From the NCBI GenBank assembly GCA_000745135.1, contig JQNH01000001.1, positions 3,953,501-4,017,500 on the forward strand: 64,000 bases of DNA. Reading direction: 5' to 3'. The position numbers and the translations under genes were made by a program. The DNA comes from Rhizobiales bacterium YIM 77505. GTDB taxonomy: Bacteria > Pseudomonadota > Alphaproteobacteria > Rhizobiales > Beijerinckiaceae. The stretch's first letter is position 1; each line of letters opens with the position of its first letter. Positions 35,512 to 44,012 of this stretch are shown piece after piece. The notes under the pieces are model-generated. The model did no database searches. It saw only the letters and a list, made by a program, of their open reading frames with translations, and was not told the DNA's origin.

Positions 35512-36818
35512 GTCCGCTCCTCTTGCTCGTCGTGCCGGGATTCGAACAGGGAGACCGCGGGCACGAAGCGGGCGAAGATGAGCAGGAGGGCGCCGAAGAG
35601 GCCGACCGTCCCGATGAACAGTCCGCTTTCCACCAGCGTCGGGGCGTAGGAGCGCCAAAGGGAGGGCAGGTAGTCGCGTTCGGCGCCTCCCACCACGATG
35701 GAGAAGCGGTCGAACCACACGCCGAGGCTGACGCTCGCGCCGACGAAGGTCGCCGCGATCACGCTCCGCCGCGCCGCCCGCAGCCACAGGAGCTGGGGCA
35801 CGAGGACGCCGAGGACGACCGCCGCCATATAGGCGCCGCGACGAGGGCCGGTGATCCGGTTGACGGTTGCAGCCCATTGGCTCGGCTCGGCAAGGAGCGC
35901 GGCCGCGATCTCCTCCAGGGAGAGGAAGGCGGAGGCGAGGGCGCTCGCGACAACGAGCCGGCCCAACAGGTCCACGTCGCGGTCGTCGATGTGGCGCTCG
36001 AGGGCCAGGCCCCAGCGCAGGAGCATGGCGACGAGGAGCACCATGGCGAGCCCCTGGGCGAGCCCGGTGGCGACGAAATGCAGCGGCAGGCGCGTGTCGT
36101 GCCAGGCCGGCACCAGCGTCGTCGCGAATTCGAGCGCGACGATGCTCTGCATCATGGTGAGGAGCGGCAGGACCAGGATGGCGACGAGCCGATAGGCCGC
36201 CTGATGGTGGCTCCAATGGCGCACCGAGTTGCGCCAGCCGAGCGCGAGGAGGCCGTAGGCGCGCTGCGCCGCCGGCCGGCGCGCCCGGTCGCGCAGGGTC
36301 GCGAAGTCGGGGATGAGGCCGACGTACCAGAGGAGGCCGATGACGACGATGTGGGAGAGGATGCCCCAGAAGTCCCAGGTGAGCGTCGAGCGGAACTGCG
36401 GCCAGACCTCGGAGGTGGCGGGGTAGGGGAACACCCAGTAGAACAGCCACGGGCGCCCGAGATGGACGATGGGGAAGAGGCCGGCGCAGACCGCCGCGGC
36501 CAGCGCCACCGCCTCCGCGAAGCGGTTGACGGCGGTGCGCAAGGAATGGCGCCGCAGCACGAGGATGGCGGCGAAGAGGCTCGCCCCATTGGCGATGCCG
36601 ATCCACCAGGCGTAGTTGACGAGGTCGAAGCCCCACACGAAGGGGATGTTGATCCCCCACAGGCCGACGCCGAGGGCGAGCGAGGCGCCGAGCGTCAGGG
36701 CGAGAAGGATCAGGAGCAGCGCGCAGATCGCAAGGGCGAGCCGCCAGACGGGGCCGTAGCGCGGCCGCAGCGGCGCCTCGGCGACGGGGCTCGTGAAGGT
36801 CGAGGGCAGGCTCGTCAC
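35508..36818 (-). CDS. actC: Alternative complex III quinol-binding membrane subunit ActC (NrfD family)
   Basis: The 436-residue NrfD/PsrC-like protein has ten helices. WGFDLVNYAWWIGIANGASL, AGLFPIVHLGRPWLFYWVFP and TWDFWGILSHIVVIGLLWY match the quinol-site region of ActC. It oxidises quinol and passes electrons to the iron-sulfur subunit ActB. The GTG start at 36818 overlaps the stop of actB by four bases (GTGA). Confidence 0.94.
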   Translation of the reverse strand: MTSLPSTFTSPVAEAPLRPRYGPVWRLALAICALLLILLALTLGASLALGVGLWGINIPFVWGFDLVNYAWWIGIANGASLFAAILVLRRHSLRTAVNRFAEAVALAAAVCAGLFPIVHLGRPWLFYWVFPYPATSEVWPQFRSTLTWDFWGILSHIVVIGLLWYVGLIPDFATLRDRARRPAAQRAYGLLALGWRNSVRHWSHHQAAYRLVAILVLPLLTMMQSIVALEFATTLVPAWHDTRLPLHFVATGLAQGLAMVLLVAMLLRWGLALERHIDDRDVDLLGRLVVASALASAFLSLEEIAAALLAEPSQWAATVNRITGPRRGAYMAAVVLGVLVPQLLWLRAARRSVIAATFVGASVSLGVWFDRFSIVVGGAERDYLPSLWRSYAPTLVESGLFIGTVGLFGALLLIFARFVPAVSLFESRHDEQEERT

Positions 36819-39763
36819 CGCCCCGCCTCCCCGGACGGCGTCGGCGGCCGCTCATCCTTCCTCTCGATGCGGGCGAGATAGGTGGTGCGCGGCCTCGTGT
36901 TGAGCTCGGGCAGAAGCGCGTAGTGGCGCGGCTCGCGCTTGAGGCGGCTCACCCGGCTGTCCGGATCGTTCACGTCGCCGAAGACGATCGCCTGTGTCGG
37001 GCAGGCCTGCTCGCAGGCGGTGACGATCTCGCCGTCGCGGATGGGACGATCCTCGATGCGAGCGGCGATCCGGGCGGCGCTGATGCGCTGGACGCAGTAG
37101 GTGCATTTCTCCATCACCCCGCGCGACCGCACCGTGACCTGCGGGTTGAGGACGTCGTCGTCGGGCGCGAAGGCCGTCGCGCGGTAGTCGATGAAGTTGA
37201 AGCGGCGCACCTTGTAGGGACAGTTGTTGGAGCAGGTCCGGGTGCCGACGCAGCGGTTGTAGACCATGTCGTTGAGCCCCTCGGCCGAATGGACGGTGGC
37301 GTTCACGGGGCAGACCACCTCGCAAGGGGCCGTCTCGCAATGCATGCAGGGCACCGGCTGGAAGTAGGTCGAGGGCGCGTCCGGGGCGCCGGCGTAGTAG
37401 CGGTCGACGCGCAGCCAGTGCATCTCGCGGCCCCGCGCCACCTCCTCAGGGCCGACGACGGCGACGTTGTTCTCCGCCTGGCAGGCGACGACGCAGGCGT
37501 TGCAGCCGATGCAGGCGTCGAGGTCGATGACCATGCCCCAGGCATGGCCCTCATAGGGCCAGTCCGGATAGAGCGAGGGCTGCGGCTCCTCCTTCGGCAG
37601 CGCCTCGCCCGGCGCCACGGCGCGGACAAGCGCGCGGCCCTGCATGGCGTGATGGAGCTGCGTGGTGACGAGCGCCTCGCGCCGGTCGATCTTGCGGATC
37701 TCGGCCCTCGTGCGCCAGGGCGCAGAGGCCGTGCGCAGCCGGTAGGCGTCGAAGCCGACGCCCTCGCCGAGCCCTCCCGTGTTCGTGCGCCCATAGCCGA
37801 GAGGGAGCGTCACCGCGCCCGGCGCGTGGCCGGGCAGAACCCAGACGGGCGCCGCGATGGCGCGCCCTTCCGAGACGATCTCCACCACGTCGCCGGAGCG
37901 GACGCCGAGGGAGTTCGCGGTCTCAGGGGCGATAAGCGCCGCGTTGCCCCAGACCTGCTTCGTCAGCGGCCTCGGCAGCTCCTGCAGCCAGCCATTGTTG
38001 GCGAAGCGGCCGTCCCACACCGATGAATCGGGCGCGAAGACGACATCGTAGGAAGCGTCAGCCGCGGGATCGCGTGGGCCTGAGTCCCAGTCCGGGCGGA
38101 GCGCAACCTCCACCGGCGGGAAGGCGGTGTCCGCGACGACGCCGTCCTCGAGGGCTCGGGCGAAGCGGCTCTCGAAGGCTTCGCCCCACGCCTCCCGCCA
38201 AGTCGCCGCCACGAGCCCTCGCCCGTCGAGGTTCTGGCCGGCGAGGAGCCCGAGGGTCTCCTCGAGACTCAGGCTCGGGGCAAGCCGGGCCACCGCCGGC
38301 TGGCAAAGGCCGAGCGTCCCGTCGAAGGCGCGCAAATCCCCGAAGGCTTCAAGGGCGTGGCAGCGCGGCACGTGCCAGCGGCAGGCGGACGCGGTCTCGT
38401 CGAAGGCGTAGCCCACATGCAGCGACAGCCGCACCCGGCGGATGAGGGCGGGAAGGTCGAGGTCGGCCGGGGCGTCATAGGCCGGATTGCCGCCGAGGAT
38501 GAGAAGATGCGAGACCTCGTCGGCTGCGATCGCCTCGGCAAGCGCCATGATCGAGGCCGCCGTGTCGACAGGCGGCCGCACCGGCTCGATGGCCCGGACG
38601 GTGCGGCCGAAGGCGCCGAGGCGATGGTTGATCGCCGCCGCAAGCGCATGGACGGATGGCGGCTGCTCGCGCCCGGCTGCGACAAGCCCCCGCTCGCCGG
38701 CCGCGGCGAGCCCGCGCGCAAGGCGCGCCGCCGCCGGATGAGGATCGGACACTGCGCCGCCGAGAAGTCCGAGGGAGGCCGCCAGCGCCCGGGCGATGGC
38801 CTCGACGTCGCGCGGGCGGAGCGCCAGGCGCTCGTCGGCGCGCGCACCGGCGAGGCTCGGCGTCGTCTCGACCGCAAAGAGCCGCGGCAGCGGCCGGTCG
38901 GCCGCGCGGCGGCGGGCCTGCCAGTCCGCGGCATGGCGGATGTGCCCCGGCTCAACGGTGAAGAGATCGCCGCCGAGCGTCACGATCATGTCGGCCTGGG
39001 TCAGGTCGTAGACGAGGTCGACCGGGCGCCCGAAGGCGCGCTCCATCCCGCCGCGGTGCTGGTCGTCCACCATCGGCGAGAACAGGTGCCATCGGGCATG
39101 CGGAAAGAGCTGCCGCGCAAGCTCCACAAGGCGGTTCAAGGTGGGCGACGCGATGGGCGGCAGGAGCACGGAGAGGCCTCGGCCCTCGTTCACCACGAGC
39201 TCGTTGCGTAGCGGGCGCAGGAACCGCAGCAGCGTCTGCCAGTCCCGCGGCGCTCCGTTCTCGTGCGGCGTTCGCGAGCGGCCCGGGTCGTAAAGGGAGA
39301 GCACCTCCGCCTGGAGGAAGGGGTCGGTGGCGCCGAGCGTCGCCGGGTGGAGCGGATTGCCCTCTATCTTGACGGGCCGCCCGTCCTGCGTCCTGACGAG
39401 CGCGCCGCGGCCGTAGCCGTCAAGCTCAAGGGAGGTGGCGAAGACCACGGGCTCGCCGGGCGCCGCCTCCGGCCGGCCGCGAGGATGCGAGAGAAGCGGC
39501 GCCCCGGTGATCGCGCGATGGCTACCGCAGGCGGTGAGGTCCGTCAGCATGAGCGAGGCGCCCATGAGGCGCAGCCACTCCCGGCGGTCGATCACGCCCG
39601 GCTCCACGGAACCGGGGAACTCCGCCTCGAGGTGGCGGCTCACCTCCGGGGCCGCGGCGAGTTCCTCCGGGCTGCGCCAGAGCCGCCGGCCGCCCTCGTC
39701 GCCAAGATCCTCGTCGCCAAGGTGGGCGTGCGGGACGGGGTCGATGGGCGGGCGGACGGGCAT
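36815..39763 (-). CDS. actB: Alternative complex III iron-sulfur subunit ActB
   Basis: The 982-residue protein has a molybdopterin-oxidoreductase-like region (about 100-720) followed by a four-cluster ferredoxin part. Cluster motifs are CIGCNACVVACQ, CMHCETAPCEVVCPVNA, CVGTRTCSNNCPYKV, and CTYCVQR with CEQACPTQAI. The order and length are those of ActB, where the molybdopterin fold has lost its cofactor. The N-terminus has a Tat-like DRREWLRLMGASL segment near 60, consistent with export of ActB. Its stop lies three bases before, and its start just after, those of actC and actA. Confidence 0.95.
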   Translation of the reverse strand: MPVRPPIDPVPHAHLGDEDLGDEGGRRLWRSPEELAAAPEVSRHLEAEFPGSVEPGVIDRREWLRLMGASLMLTDLTACGSHRAITGAPLLSHPRGRPEAAPGEPVVFATSLELDGYGRGALVRTQDGRPVKIEGNPLHPATLGATDPFLQAEVLSLYDPGRSRTPHENGAPRDWQTLLRFLRPLRNELVVNEGRGLSVLLPPIASPTLNRLVELARQLFPHARWHLFSPMVDDQHRGGMERAFGRPVDLVYDLTQADMIVTLGGDLFTVEPGHIRHAADWQARRRAADRPLPRLFAVETTPSLAGARADERLALRPRDVEAIARALAASLGLLGGAVSDPHPAAARLARGLAAAGERGLVAAGREQPPSVHALAAAINHRLGAFGRTVRAIEPVRPPVDTAASIMALAEAIAADEVSHLLILGGNPAYDAPADLDLPALIRRVRLSLHVGYAFDETASACRWHVPRCHALEAFGDLRAFDGTLGLCQPAVARLAPSLSLEETLGLLAGQNLDGRGLVAATWREAWGEAFESRFARALEDGVVADTAFPPVEVALRPDWDSGPRDPAADASYDVVFAPDSSVWDGRFANNGWLQELPRPLTKQVWGNAALIAPETANSLGVRSGDVVEIVSEGRAIAAPVWVLPGHAPGAVTLPLGYGRTNTGGLGEGVGFDAYRLRTASAPWRTRAEIRKIDRREALVTTQLHHAMQGRALVRAVAPGEALPKEEPQPSLYPDWPYEGHAWGMVIDLDACIGCNACVVACQAENNVAVVGPEEVARGREMHWLRVDRYYAGAPDAPSTYFQPVPCMHCETAPCEVVCPVNATVHSAEGLNDMVYNRCVGTRTCSNNCPYKVRRFNFIDYRATAFAPDDDVLNPQVTVRSRGVMEKCTYCVQRISAARIAARIEDRPIRDGEIVTACEQACPTQAIVFGDVNDPDSRVSRLKREPRHYALLPELNTRPRTTYLARIERKDERPPTPSGEAGR

Positions 39764-39766
39764 GGG

Positions 39767-40417
39767 TCAGCGGTGGCAGGTGCTGCAGCTCGTCAGCCGC
39801 TTGGCCGCGACACGATCCAAAGCCTGCCGATCCTGGGGCGCCTCCTGGTCGTGCGGTCGCCACCCGAAGGCGAACACGGCGTCGCGAGGGCGCAGCCGCG
39901 GGGCCGGGTCGCGGTGGCATTCGAGGCACCAGCCCATGGACAGGGTCTCGGCCCGAACGGTCTTTGCCATCTCGTCGACACGCCCGTGGCAGGTCTCGCA
40001 GGCGACGCCCTTCGTCACGTGGATGGCGTGGTGGAAGGAGACGTAAGGGGGCAGGCGGCTCACAGAGACCCAGCGGATCGGCTGGTTCAGCGCCAGCGCC
40101 GTCCGCAGCGGCTCGAGCACGCTCGCGCCGGCCCAGACCTGGCTGTGGCAGCTCATGCAGGTTTCGGCCGTGGGCATGCCGGCATCGGCGGCGCGCTCAA
40201 CGCTCGCGTGGCAGTAACGGCAGTCCACTTGCAGCGAGCCGCTGTGCAGGTCGTGCCGGAACGGGATCGGCTGCGGCGCCGGTCTGCCGACGTTCCAGGC
40301 CGGCCCCGACCGGGCCCACCCATAGGCGACGGCGCCGAGCACCGCGAGGCTGACAGGAACGAGCGCCAGCACGACGCGAAAGGCCGTCGTCGCTTGCGGT
40401 GTGAAGAGCTGGGCCAT
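39767..40417 (-). CDS. actA: Alternative complex III pentaheme cytochrome ActA
   Basis: The 216-residue protein has an N-terminal membrane anchor (about 12-32) and five CxxCH sites: CRYCH, CMSCH, CETCH, CLECH and CSTCH. This is the ActA pentaheme c-type cytochrome, first gene of the actABCDEF operon. PFRHDLHSG and SFHHAIHVTKG supply further axial His. I start at ATG 40417, before FTPQATTAF and the anchor helix; the longer frame adds 41 non-conserved residues. The 182-bp upstream spacer to hlyU should hold the operon promoter. Confidence 0.93.
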   Translation of the reverse strand: MAQLFTPQATTAFRVVLALVPVSLAVLGAVAYGWARSGPAWNVGRPAPQPIPFRHDLHSGSLQVDCRYCHASVERAADAGMPTAETCMSCHSQVWAGASVLEPLRTALALNQPIRWVSVSRLPPYVSFHHAIHVTKGVACETCHGRVDEMAKTVRAETLSMGWCLECHRDPAPRLRPRDAVFAFGWRPHDQEAPQDRQALDRVAAKRLTSCSTCHR

Positions 40418-40599
40418 CCCCTTGCCGTCGACCTCGTCGCAATAGGCCGGGCGCGCAGGCGCCAGCTTTGCCGCGAGGACAATGGCCGGAAGCCAAGCTT
40501 CGTTCCCGCCAGCGCTGCGCACGAGGTTCCCTCCCCCCAATGGGGACGCTGGTTTCGGCGGATCGACGGGCTATGCTGGGGCCGAAGCGAGGTCGAGCC

Positions 40600-40908
40600 A
40601 TGTTTTCGAGCTTGAAGGCCCTGTTCGGGCGCGGCGCCGCCAAGGATCCCGGCATTGAGGACGCCGCGCCGGCGGAAGCGGTGGAATACAAGGGCTTCCG
40701 CATCCGACCGGCGCCCTTCAAGGCGAAGTCGGGCCAGTTCCAGACCGCCGGCGTGATCGAGAAGGAGTTCCCGTCCGGGCTGAAGCGCCACGAGTTCATC
40801 CGGGCCGAGACCCATCCGAGCAGGGATGAGGCGGAGAGCTTCGCCATCGCCAAGGCGAAACGCATCGTCGACGAGCAGGGCGACCGCATGTTCCGCGAGC
40901 CGGGATAG
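40600..40908 (+). CDS. HlyU-family protein
   Basis: A 102-residue protein beginning MFSSLKALFGRG and containing the HlyU core VEYKGFRIRPAPFKAKSGQF, AGVIEKEF and HEFIRAET, then AKRIVDEQGDRMF. Family members are annotated as transcriptional regulators after Vibrio HlyU, but the alphaproteobacterial proteins are small and uncharacterised. GAGG lies eight bases upstream of the ATG. Confidence 0.88.
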   Translation: MFSSLKALFGRGAAKDPGIEDAAPAEAVEYKGFRIRPAPFKAKSGQFQTAGVIEKEFPSGLKRHEFIRAETHPSRDEAESFAIAKAKRIVDEQGDRMFREPG

Positions 40909-41064
40909 GCAAAGGGCTGCCGGCAGTTGCTTTTTCCGGCGTCTTCGCCTAGAAGCCGGCCGCAAGCGGACGTCAGGCGGCCGGGTCTTCAACGATCCCC
41001 CACGTCCGCGCTTTCTTTCAGGACAGGCCGGGAGCGGGCGACCGCGCCGGCGGAGAACGGGCCG

Positions 41065-41190
41065 ATGAAGATCCGCAACTCGCTCAAGTCGCTGCGTGGC
41101 CGCCACCGCGACAACCAGATCGTGCGTCGCAAGGGCCGCGTGTACGTCATCAACAAGACGCAGAAGCGCTACAAGGCGCGCCAGGGCTGA
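41065..41190 (+). CDS. rpmJ: 50S ribosomal protein L36 (type B)
   Basis: The 41-residue basic protein reads [20 protein letters not shown] followed by a [18 protein letters not shown] end. This is the long, zinc-ligand-free L36 type found in alphaproteobacteria: the Cys residues of the C+ form are missing. It has its own short transcription unit. Confidence 0.97.
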   Translation: MKIRNSLKSLRGRHRDNQIVRRKGRVYVINKTQKRYKARQG

Positions 41191-41270
41191 GCGTCCTGCG
41201 CCCGCTGGCGCGGAACCCATCAACGCAGGCGTGAATTGACGGTGCAGGCTGGGTCCTTAGAGTGCCCGGA

Positions 41271-41870
41271 ATGCGCCGTCTTTCGTTCGTCTTCGCCCTT
41301 GCCCTGTCCGCCGCGCTGACGCCCCCGGTCTTTGCCGAGCCGCGCGAGCCTCGTCCTGGGACGAAGGCCGAAACGGAGAGGGTCCGCAAGCCGGTGACCC
41401 TCGATGATCTTTTCGGCCGTCTTGCCGCCGCCAAGGACGAGGCCGAGGCCAGCGGCATCGCCAACCTGATCGAGCGTCGCTGGGCGCGCTCCGGGAGCGA
41501 CACCGCCGATCTGCTGATGGACAGGGCAGGGGAAGCGCTCAAGGCGAAGGATCACGCGCTGGCGATCGAGCTTCTCGACCGGGTGCTCGTACTGAGGCCG
41601 GAATGGGCCGAAGCCTGGAACCGGCGTGCGACCGCCTTTTTCCTCATCGATGACGTCGCGAGCGCGATGGCCGATCTGCGCCAGGTCGTCGCCCGCGAGC
41701 CGCGCCATTTCGGCGCCTGGGCCGGGCTCGGGCATATCTACATGTCGAGCGGCGACAAGAAGAGCGCCCTTGCCGCCTACCGGAAGGCGCAGGCGATCCA
41801 CCCGCACCTGCCGAAACTGGGCGAACTCATCGAACGCCTCGCCCTCGAGATCGACGGCCAGGACATCTGA
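41271..41870 (+). CDS. Exported tetratricopeptide-repeat protein
   Basis: The 199-residue protein has a signal peptide (SFVFALALSAALTPPVFAEP). Mature residues 65-185 form three TPR units: DTADLLMDRAGEALKAKDHA, LRPEWAEAWNRRATAFFLID and EPRHFGAWAGLGHIYMSSGD. It is probably a periplasmic scaffold; no enzymatic domain is seen. Similar small TPR proteins are common in Hyphomicrobiales. GTG at 41262 could extend it by three codons. Confidence 0.85.
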   Translation: MRRLSFVFALALSAALTPPVFAEPREPRPGTKAETERVRKPVTLDDLFGRLAAAKDEAEASGIANLIERRWARSGSDTADLLMDRAGEALKAKDHALAIELLDRVLVLRPEWAEAWNRRATAFFLIDDVASAMADLRQVVAREPRHFGAWAGLGHIYMSSGDKKSALAAYRKAQAIHPHLPKLGELIERLALEIDGQDI

Positions 41871-41879
41871 CGTGGTAAA

Positions 41880-41902
41880 GCGCCCCGGAGGTACCGGGGC
41901 GC
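41880..41902. terminator. Bidirectional hairpin between TPR and hsp20 genes
   Basis: GCGCCCCGG and CCGGGGCGC form a nine-base perfect stem around AGGTA in the 55-bp convergent spacer. It should end transcription from both genes. Confidence 0.7.
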
Positions 41903-41925
41903 TCCGATCATTCTCTTGTGAGACG

Positions 41926-42393
41926 TCAGGCGGCCTGCTTGACCTCGGTCTCGATCGTCGGAGCCTGACGACCGGTCGCGATCGGGATCTGCCGAGGCTT
42001 CTTGGCCTCCGGGATCACGCGGGTGAGGTCCACGTGCAAGAGGCCGTTCTCGAGGGAGGCGCCGTTGACCTGCACGCCGTCGGCGAGCTGGAAGCGCCGC
42101 TCGAAGGTGCGCGCGGCGATGCCCTGGTAGAGAAGTTCGCCCTTGCGCTCTTCCGCCTGCTTCTTCTCGCCGCGGATCGAAAGGGTGTTCTCCTTTACCT
42201 CGATCGAGAGGTCCTGCTCGGTGAAGCCGGCCACCGCAACCGAGATGCGGTAGGCGTTCTCGCCGGTGCGCTCGATGTTGTAGGGGGGATAGGACGGGGC
42301 GGACTCGACGCCGACAAGCTGGTCGAGCATCGAGAAGAGCCGGTCGAAACCGACGGTGTTGCGATAAAGGGGAGCCAAATCGAACTGTCGCAT
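41926..42393 (-). CDS. Small heat-shock protein Hsp20 (IbpA-like, class A)
   Basis: The 155-residue protein starts with the IbpA/HspA-type segment FDLAPLYRNTVGFDRLF and YPPYNIERTGENAYRISVAV. The alpha-crystallin domain (about 35-130) ends with LENGLLHVDLTRVIPEAKK; the conserved AFERRF-like sequence is present as TFERRFQL. It is an ATP-independent holdase. The 5' leader can fold into a ROSE-like hairpin that hides the Shine-Dalgarno sequence, as in rhizobial hsp genes. The C-terminus is Ala-rich. Confidence 0.94.
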   Translation of the reverse strand: MRQFDLAPLYRNTVGFDRLFSMLDQLVGVESAPSYPPYNIERTGENAYRISVAVAGFTEQDLSIEVKENTLSIRGEKKQAEERKGELLYQGIAARTFERRFQLADGVQVNGASLENGLLHVDLTRVIPEAKKPRQIPIATGRQAPTIETEVKQAA

Positions 42394-42394
42394 A

Positions 42395-42420
42395 GCATAT
42401 CCTCCTCAGAAGCGACATGC
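42395..42420 (-). promoter_or_regulatory. ROSE-type RNA thermometer hairpin of hsp20
   Basis: Reading down the minus strand, GCATGTC pairs with GATATGC, with one G-U pair, and the inner CTTC pairs with GGAG. The enclosed segment is the Shine-Dalgarno AGGAGG, seven bases before the ATG at 42393. The 5' arm contains TCGCT, matching the ROSE UYGCU element in which the G is bulged opposite the Shine-Dalgarno sequence. ROSE elements melt with heat and allow hsp translation. The structure is read by eye but all parts expected of the class are present. Confidence 0.75.
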
Positions 42421-42447
42421 AGTCTCTGGTCCGCCATGCAGCCGGAC

Positions 42448-42478
42448 CGGTTGCGCCGCCGAACGGCCGGCGCAACCG
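42448..42478. promoter_or_regulatory. 11-bp perfect hairpin upstream of hsp20
   Basis: CGGTTGCGCCG and CGGCGCAACCG face each other around nine bases. It sits 55-85 bases before the hsp20 start, where ROSE leaders hold their first stem. It could also be an operator. Its position relative to a transcription start is not known. Confidence 0.5.
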
Positions 42479-42607
42479 AAGAGGTGGGAGGAGGACCGGC
42501 GTCGGTCAAGACCCTCTGACCTTCACGCTCGTCGAACGTGGCGGGAAGCTTTGCCGCCAGCTTCGACCCGGTTGGCTCACCGTTGGATTGGCGTGCACCT
42601 GCGACGT

Positions 42608-42731
42608 GATTCGTCCGGCGCTGCTGCGCAGCGCAGTCCTTGCGCTTCCGTCCCGGACGGCGTTCCGTGCATCGCGCTCCACGCATCCGGGAAAGGGTGG
42701 AGGATGTGAGAAGGTCGGGGTCTGAACCACC
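42608..42731 (-). repeat. Dispersed repeat of about 120 bp, copy B
   Basis: An inverted relative of copy A (32749-32872). A shorter, diverged block, CCTTTCCCGGAAGCCTGGAA, follows at about 42755 in the opposite orientation. The rest of 42480-42980 holds no convincing gene. Confidence 0.7.
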
Positions 42732-42995
42732 ATGGGAGGTTCGCGCCTGAACCCCCCTTTCCCGGAAGCCTGGAACGGAGCGGAAGTGCAGTGGCAGCGT
42801 ATACGGGACCTCGCGCAACAACCTTGCCGCGAAAGCGGCGCCTTCTATTGCGCTCCTCACACGATGGCTCTACGCGGCAAGGTCCGGTGACAAATGGCCT
42901 GCGAACCGACCGTTGCCAAGAGGAGAGGACATGCGCGAACCTGATCCGGCAAGGCGCTCGGGCAACCGTGCTCCGTTCAGCTTGAGGAAGCGCCC

Positions 42996-44012
42996 TTGGA
43001 TCTGATCGCCACCCCGGACAACCCCGTGCCGGGCCAGCCCGTCGTGACACGGGTCGAAACCGAGGACGGGCTGATGCTGCGGGCCGCCCATTGGCGACCG
43101 AGCCGCGAAGCCCGCGGTACGGTGTGCATTCTCCAGGGCCGGGCCGAGTTCATCGAGAAATACTTCGAGACCATTGCCGACCTGCGGGTCCGCGGCTTTG
43201 GAGTCGTCGCCTTCGATTGGCGCGGCCAGGGGCGATCCAGCCGGCAGCTTCGCGACCCGCGAAAGGGCTATGTGCGCGACTTCTCCCATTATGGGCGCGA
43301 CCTCGAGGCTATCCGCGCCCAGATCCTCGAGCCCTTGATGCCCAAGCCCCATTTCTGCCTCGCGCACTCCATGGGCGCCGCGCTCGCGCTTGCCGCGGCG
43401 CGGGAGGGCCGCTTGCCTTTCGAGCGGCTCGTGGCGGTGGCCCCGATGATCGCCCTCTGCCTGATCCGCTACCCAGAGGCGGCGGCTTGGCTGTCCATCC
43501 TTTTGCGCCTTGTGGGGCTCGGCGGCCATTACGTGCCTGGGGGCGGCGAGACGTCCATTTCCACGAAGCCGTTCGCCGGCAATCCCCTGACCAGCGACCC
43601 GGCCCGCTACGCCCGCAACGCGGCGGCCGCAGCGGCCCTCCGCGAGGGCGCCATCGGCGACCCGACCGTCGCCTGGCTCGAATCGGCCTTCCGCTTCATG
43701 GGAAGGTTTCAGGAGCCCCGCTTCCCGCGGGAGATCCGCACGCCCACCCTCGTCATCGCCGCGGGTGCCGACGCGATCTGCGCCACCCCCGTCATCGAGC
43801 GCTTCGCCGCCCGTCTCAAGGCCGGCCGCGCCATCGTGATCCCCGGCGCCCGCCACGAGATCCTGATGGAGCGGGACGAGATCCGTGAGGAATTCTGGGC
43901 GGCCTTCGATGCCTTCATCCCGGGCACGGCCGACCGGACCTTTCCCTCCTCAGCGGTTGAGGAGATCGAGGACGGCCGCATGGAGACGGCGGTCGCCGGC
44001 GGCGACGATTGA
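42996..44012 (+). CDS. Alpha/beta hydrolase, lysophospholipase (PldB)-like
   Basis: The 338-residue protein has the serine-aminopeptidase/monoacylglycerol lipase fold (Hydrolase_4). FDWRGQGRSSR lies near 75, the nucleophile in LAHSMGAALALAAA near 125, an Asp in AAGADAICATP and a His in GARHEILMERD near 290. It probably hydrolyses lysophospholipids or monoacylglycerols; the substrate is inferred. The likely start is TTG at 42996, with GAGGAAG five bases upstream. The last 63 bases overlap the 3' end of the convergent phosphatase gene. Confidence 0.88.
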   Translation: MDLIATPDNPVPGQPVVTRVETEDGLMLRAAHWRPSREARGTVCILQGRAEFIEKYFETIADLRVRGFGVVAFDWRGQGRSSRQLRDPRKGYVRDFSHYGRDLEAIRAQILEPLMPKPHFCLAHSMGAALALAAAREGRLPFERLVAVAPMIALCLIRYPEAAAWLSILLRLVGLGGHYVPGGGETSISTKPFAGNPLTSDPARYARNAAAAAALREGAIGDPTVAWLESAFRFMGRFQEPRFPREIRTPTLVIAAGADAICATPVIERFAARLKAGRAIVIPGARHEILMERDEIREEFWAAFDAFIPGTADRTFPSSAVEEIEDGRMETAVAGGDD

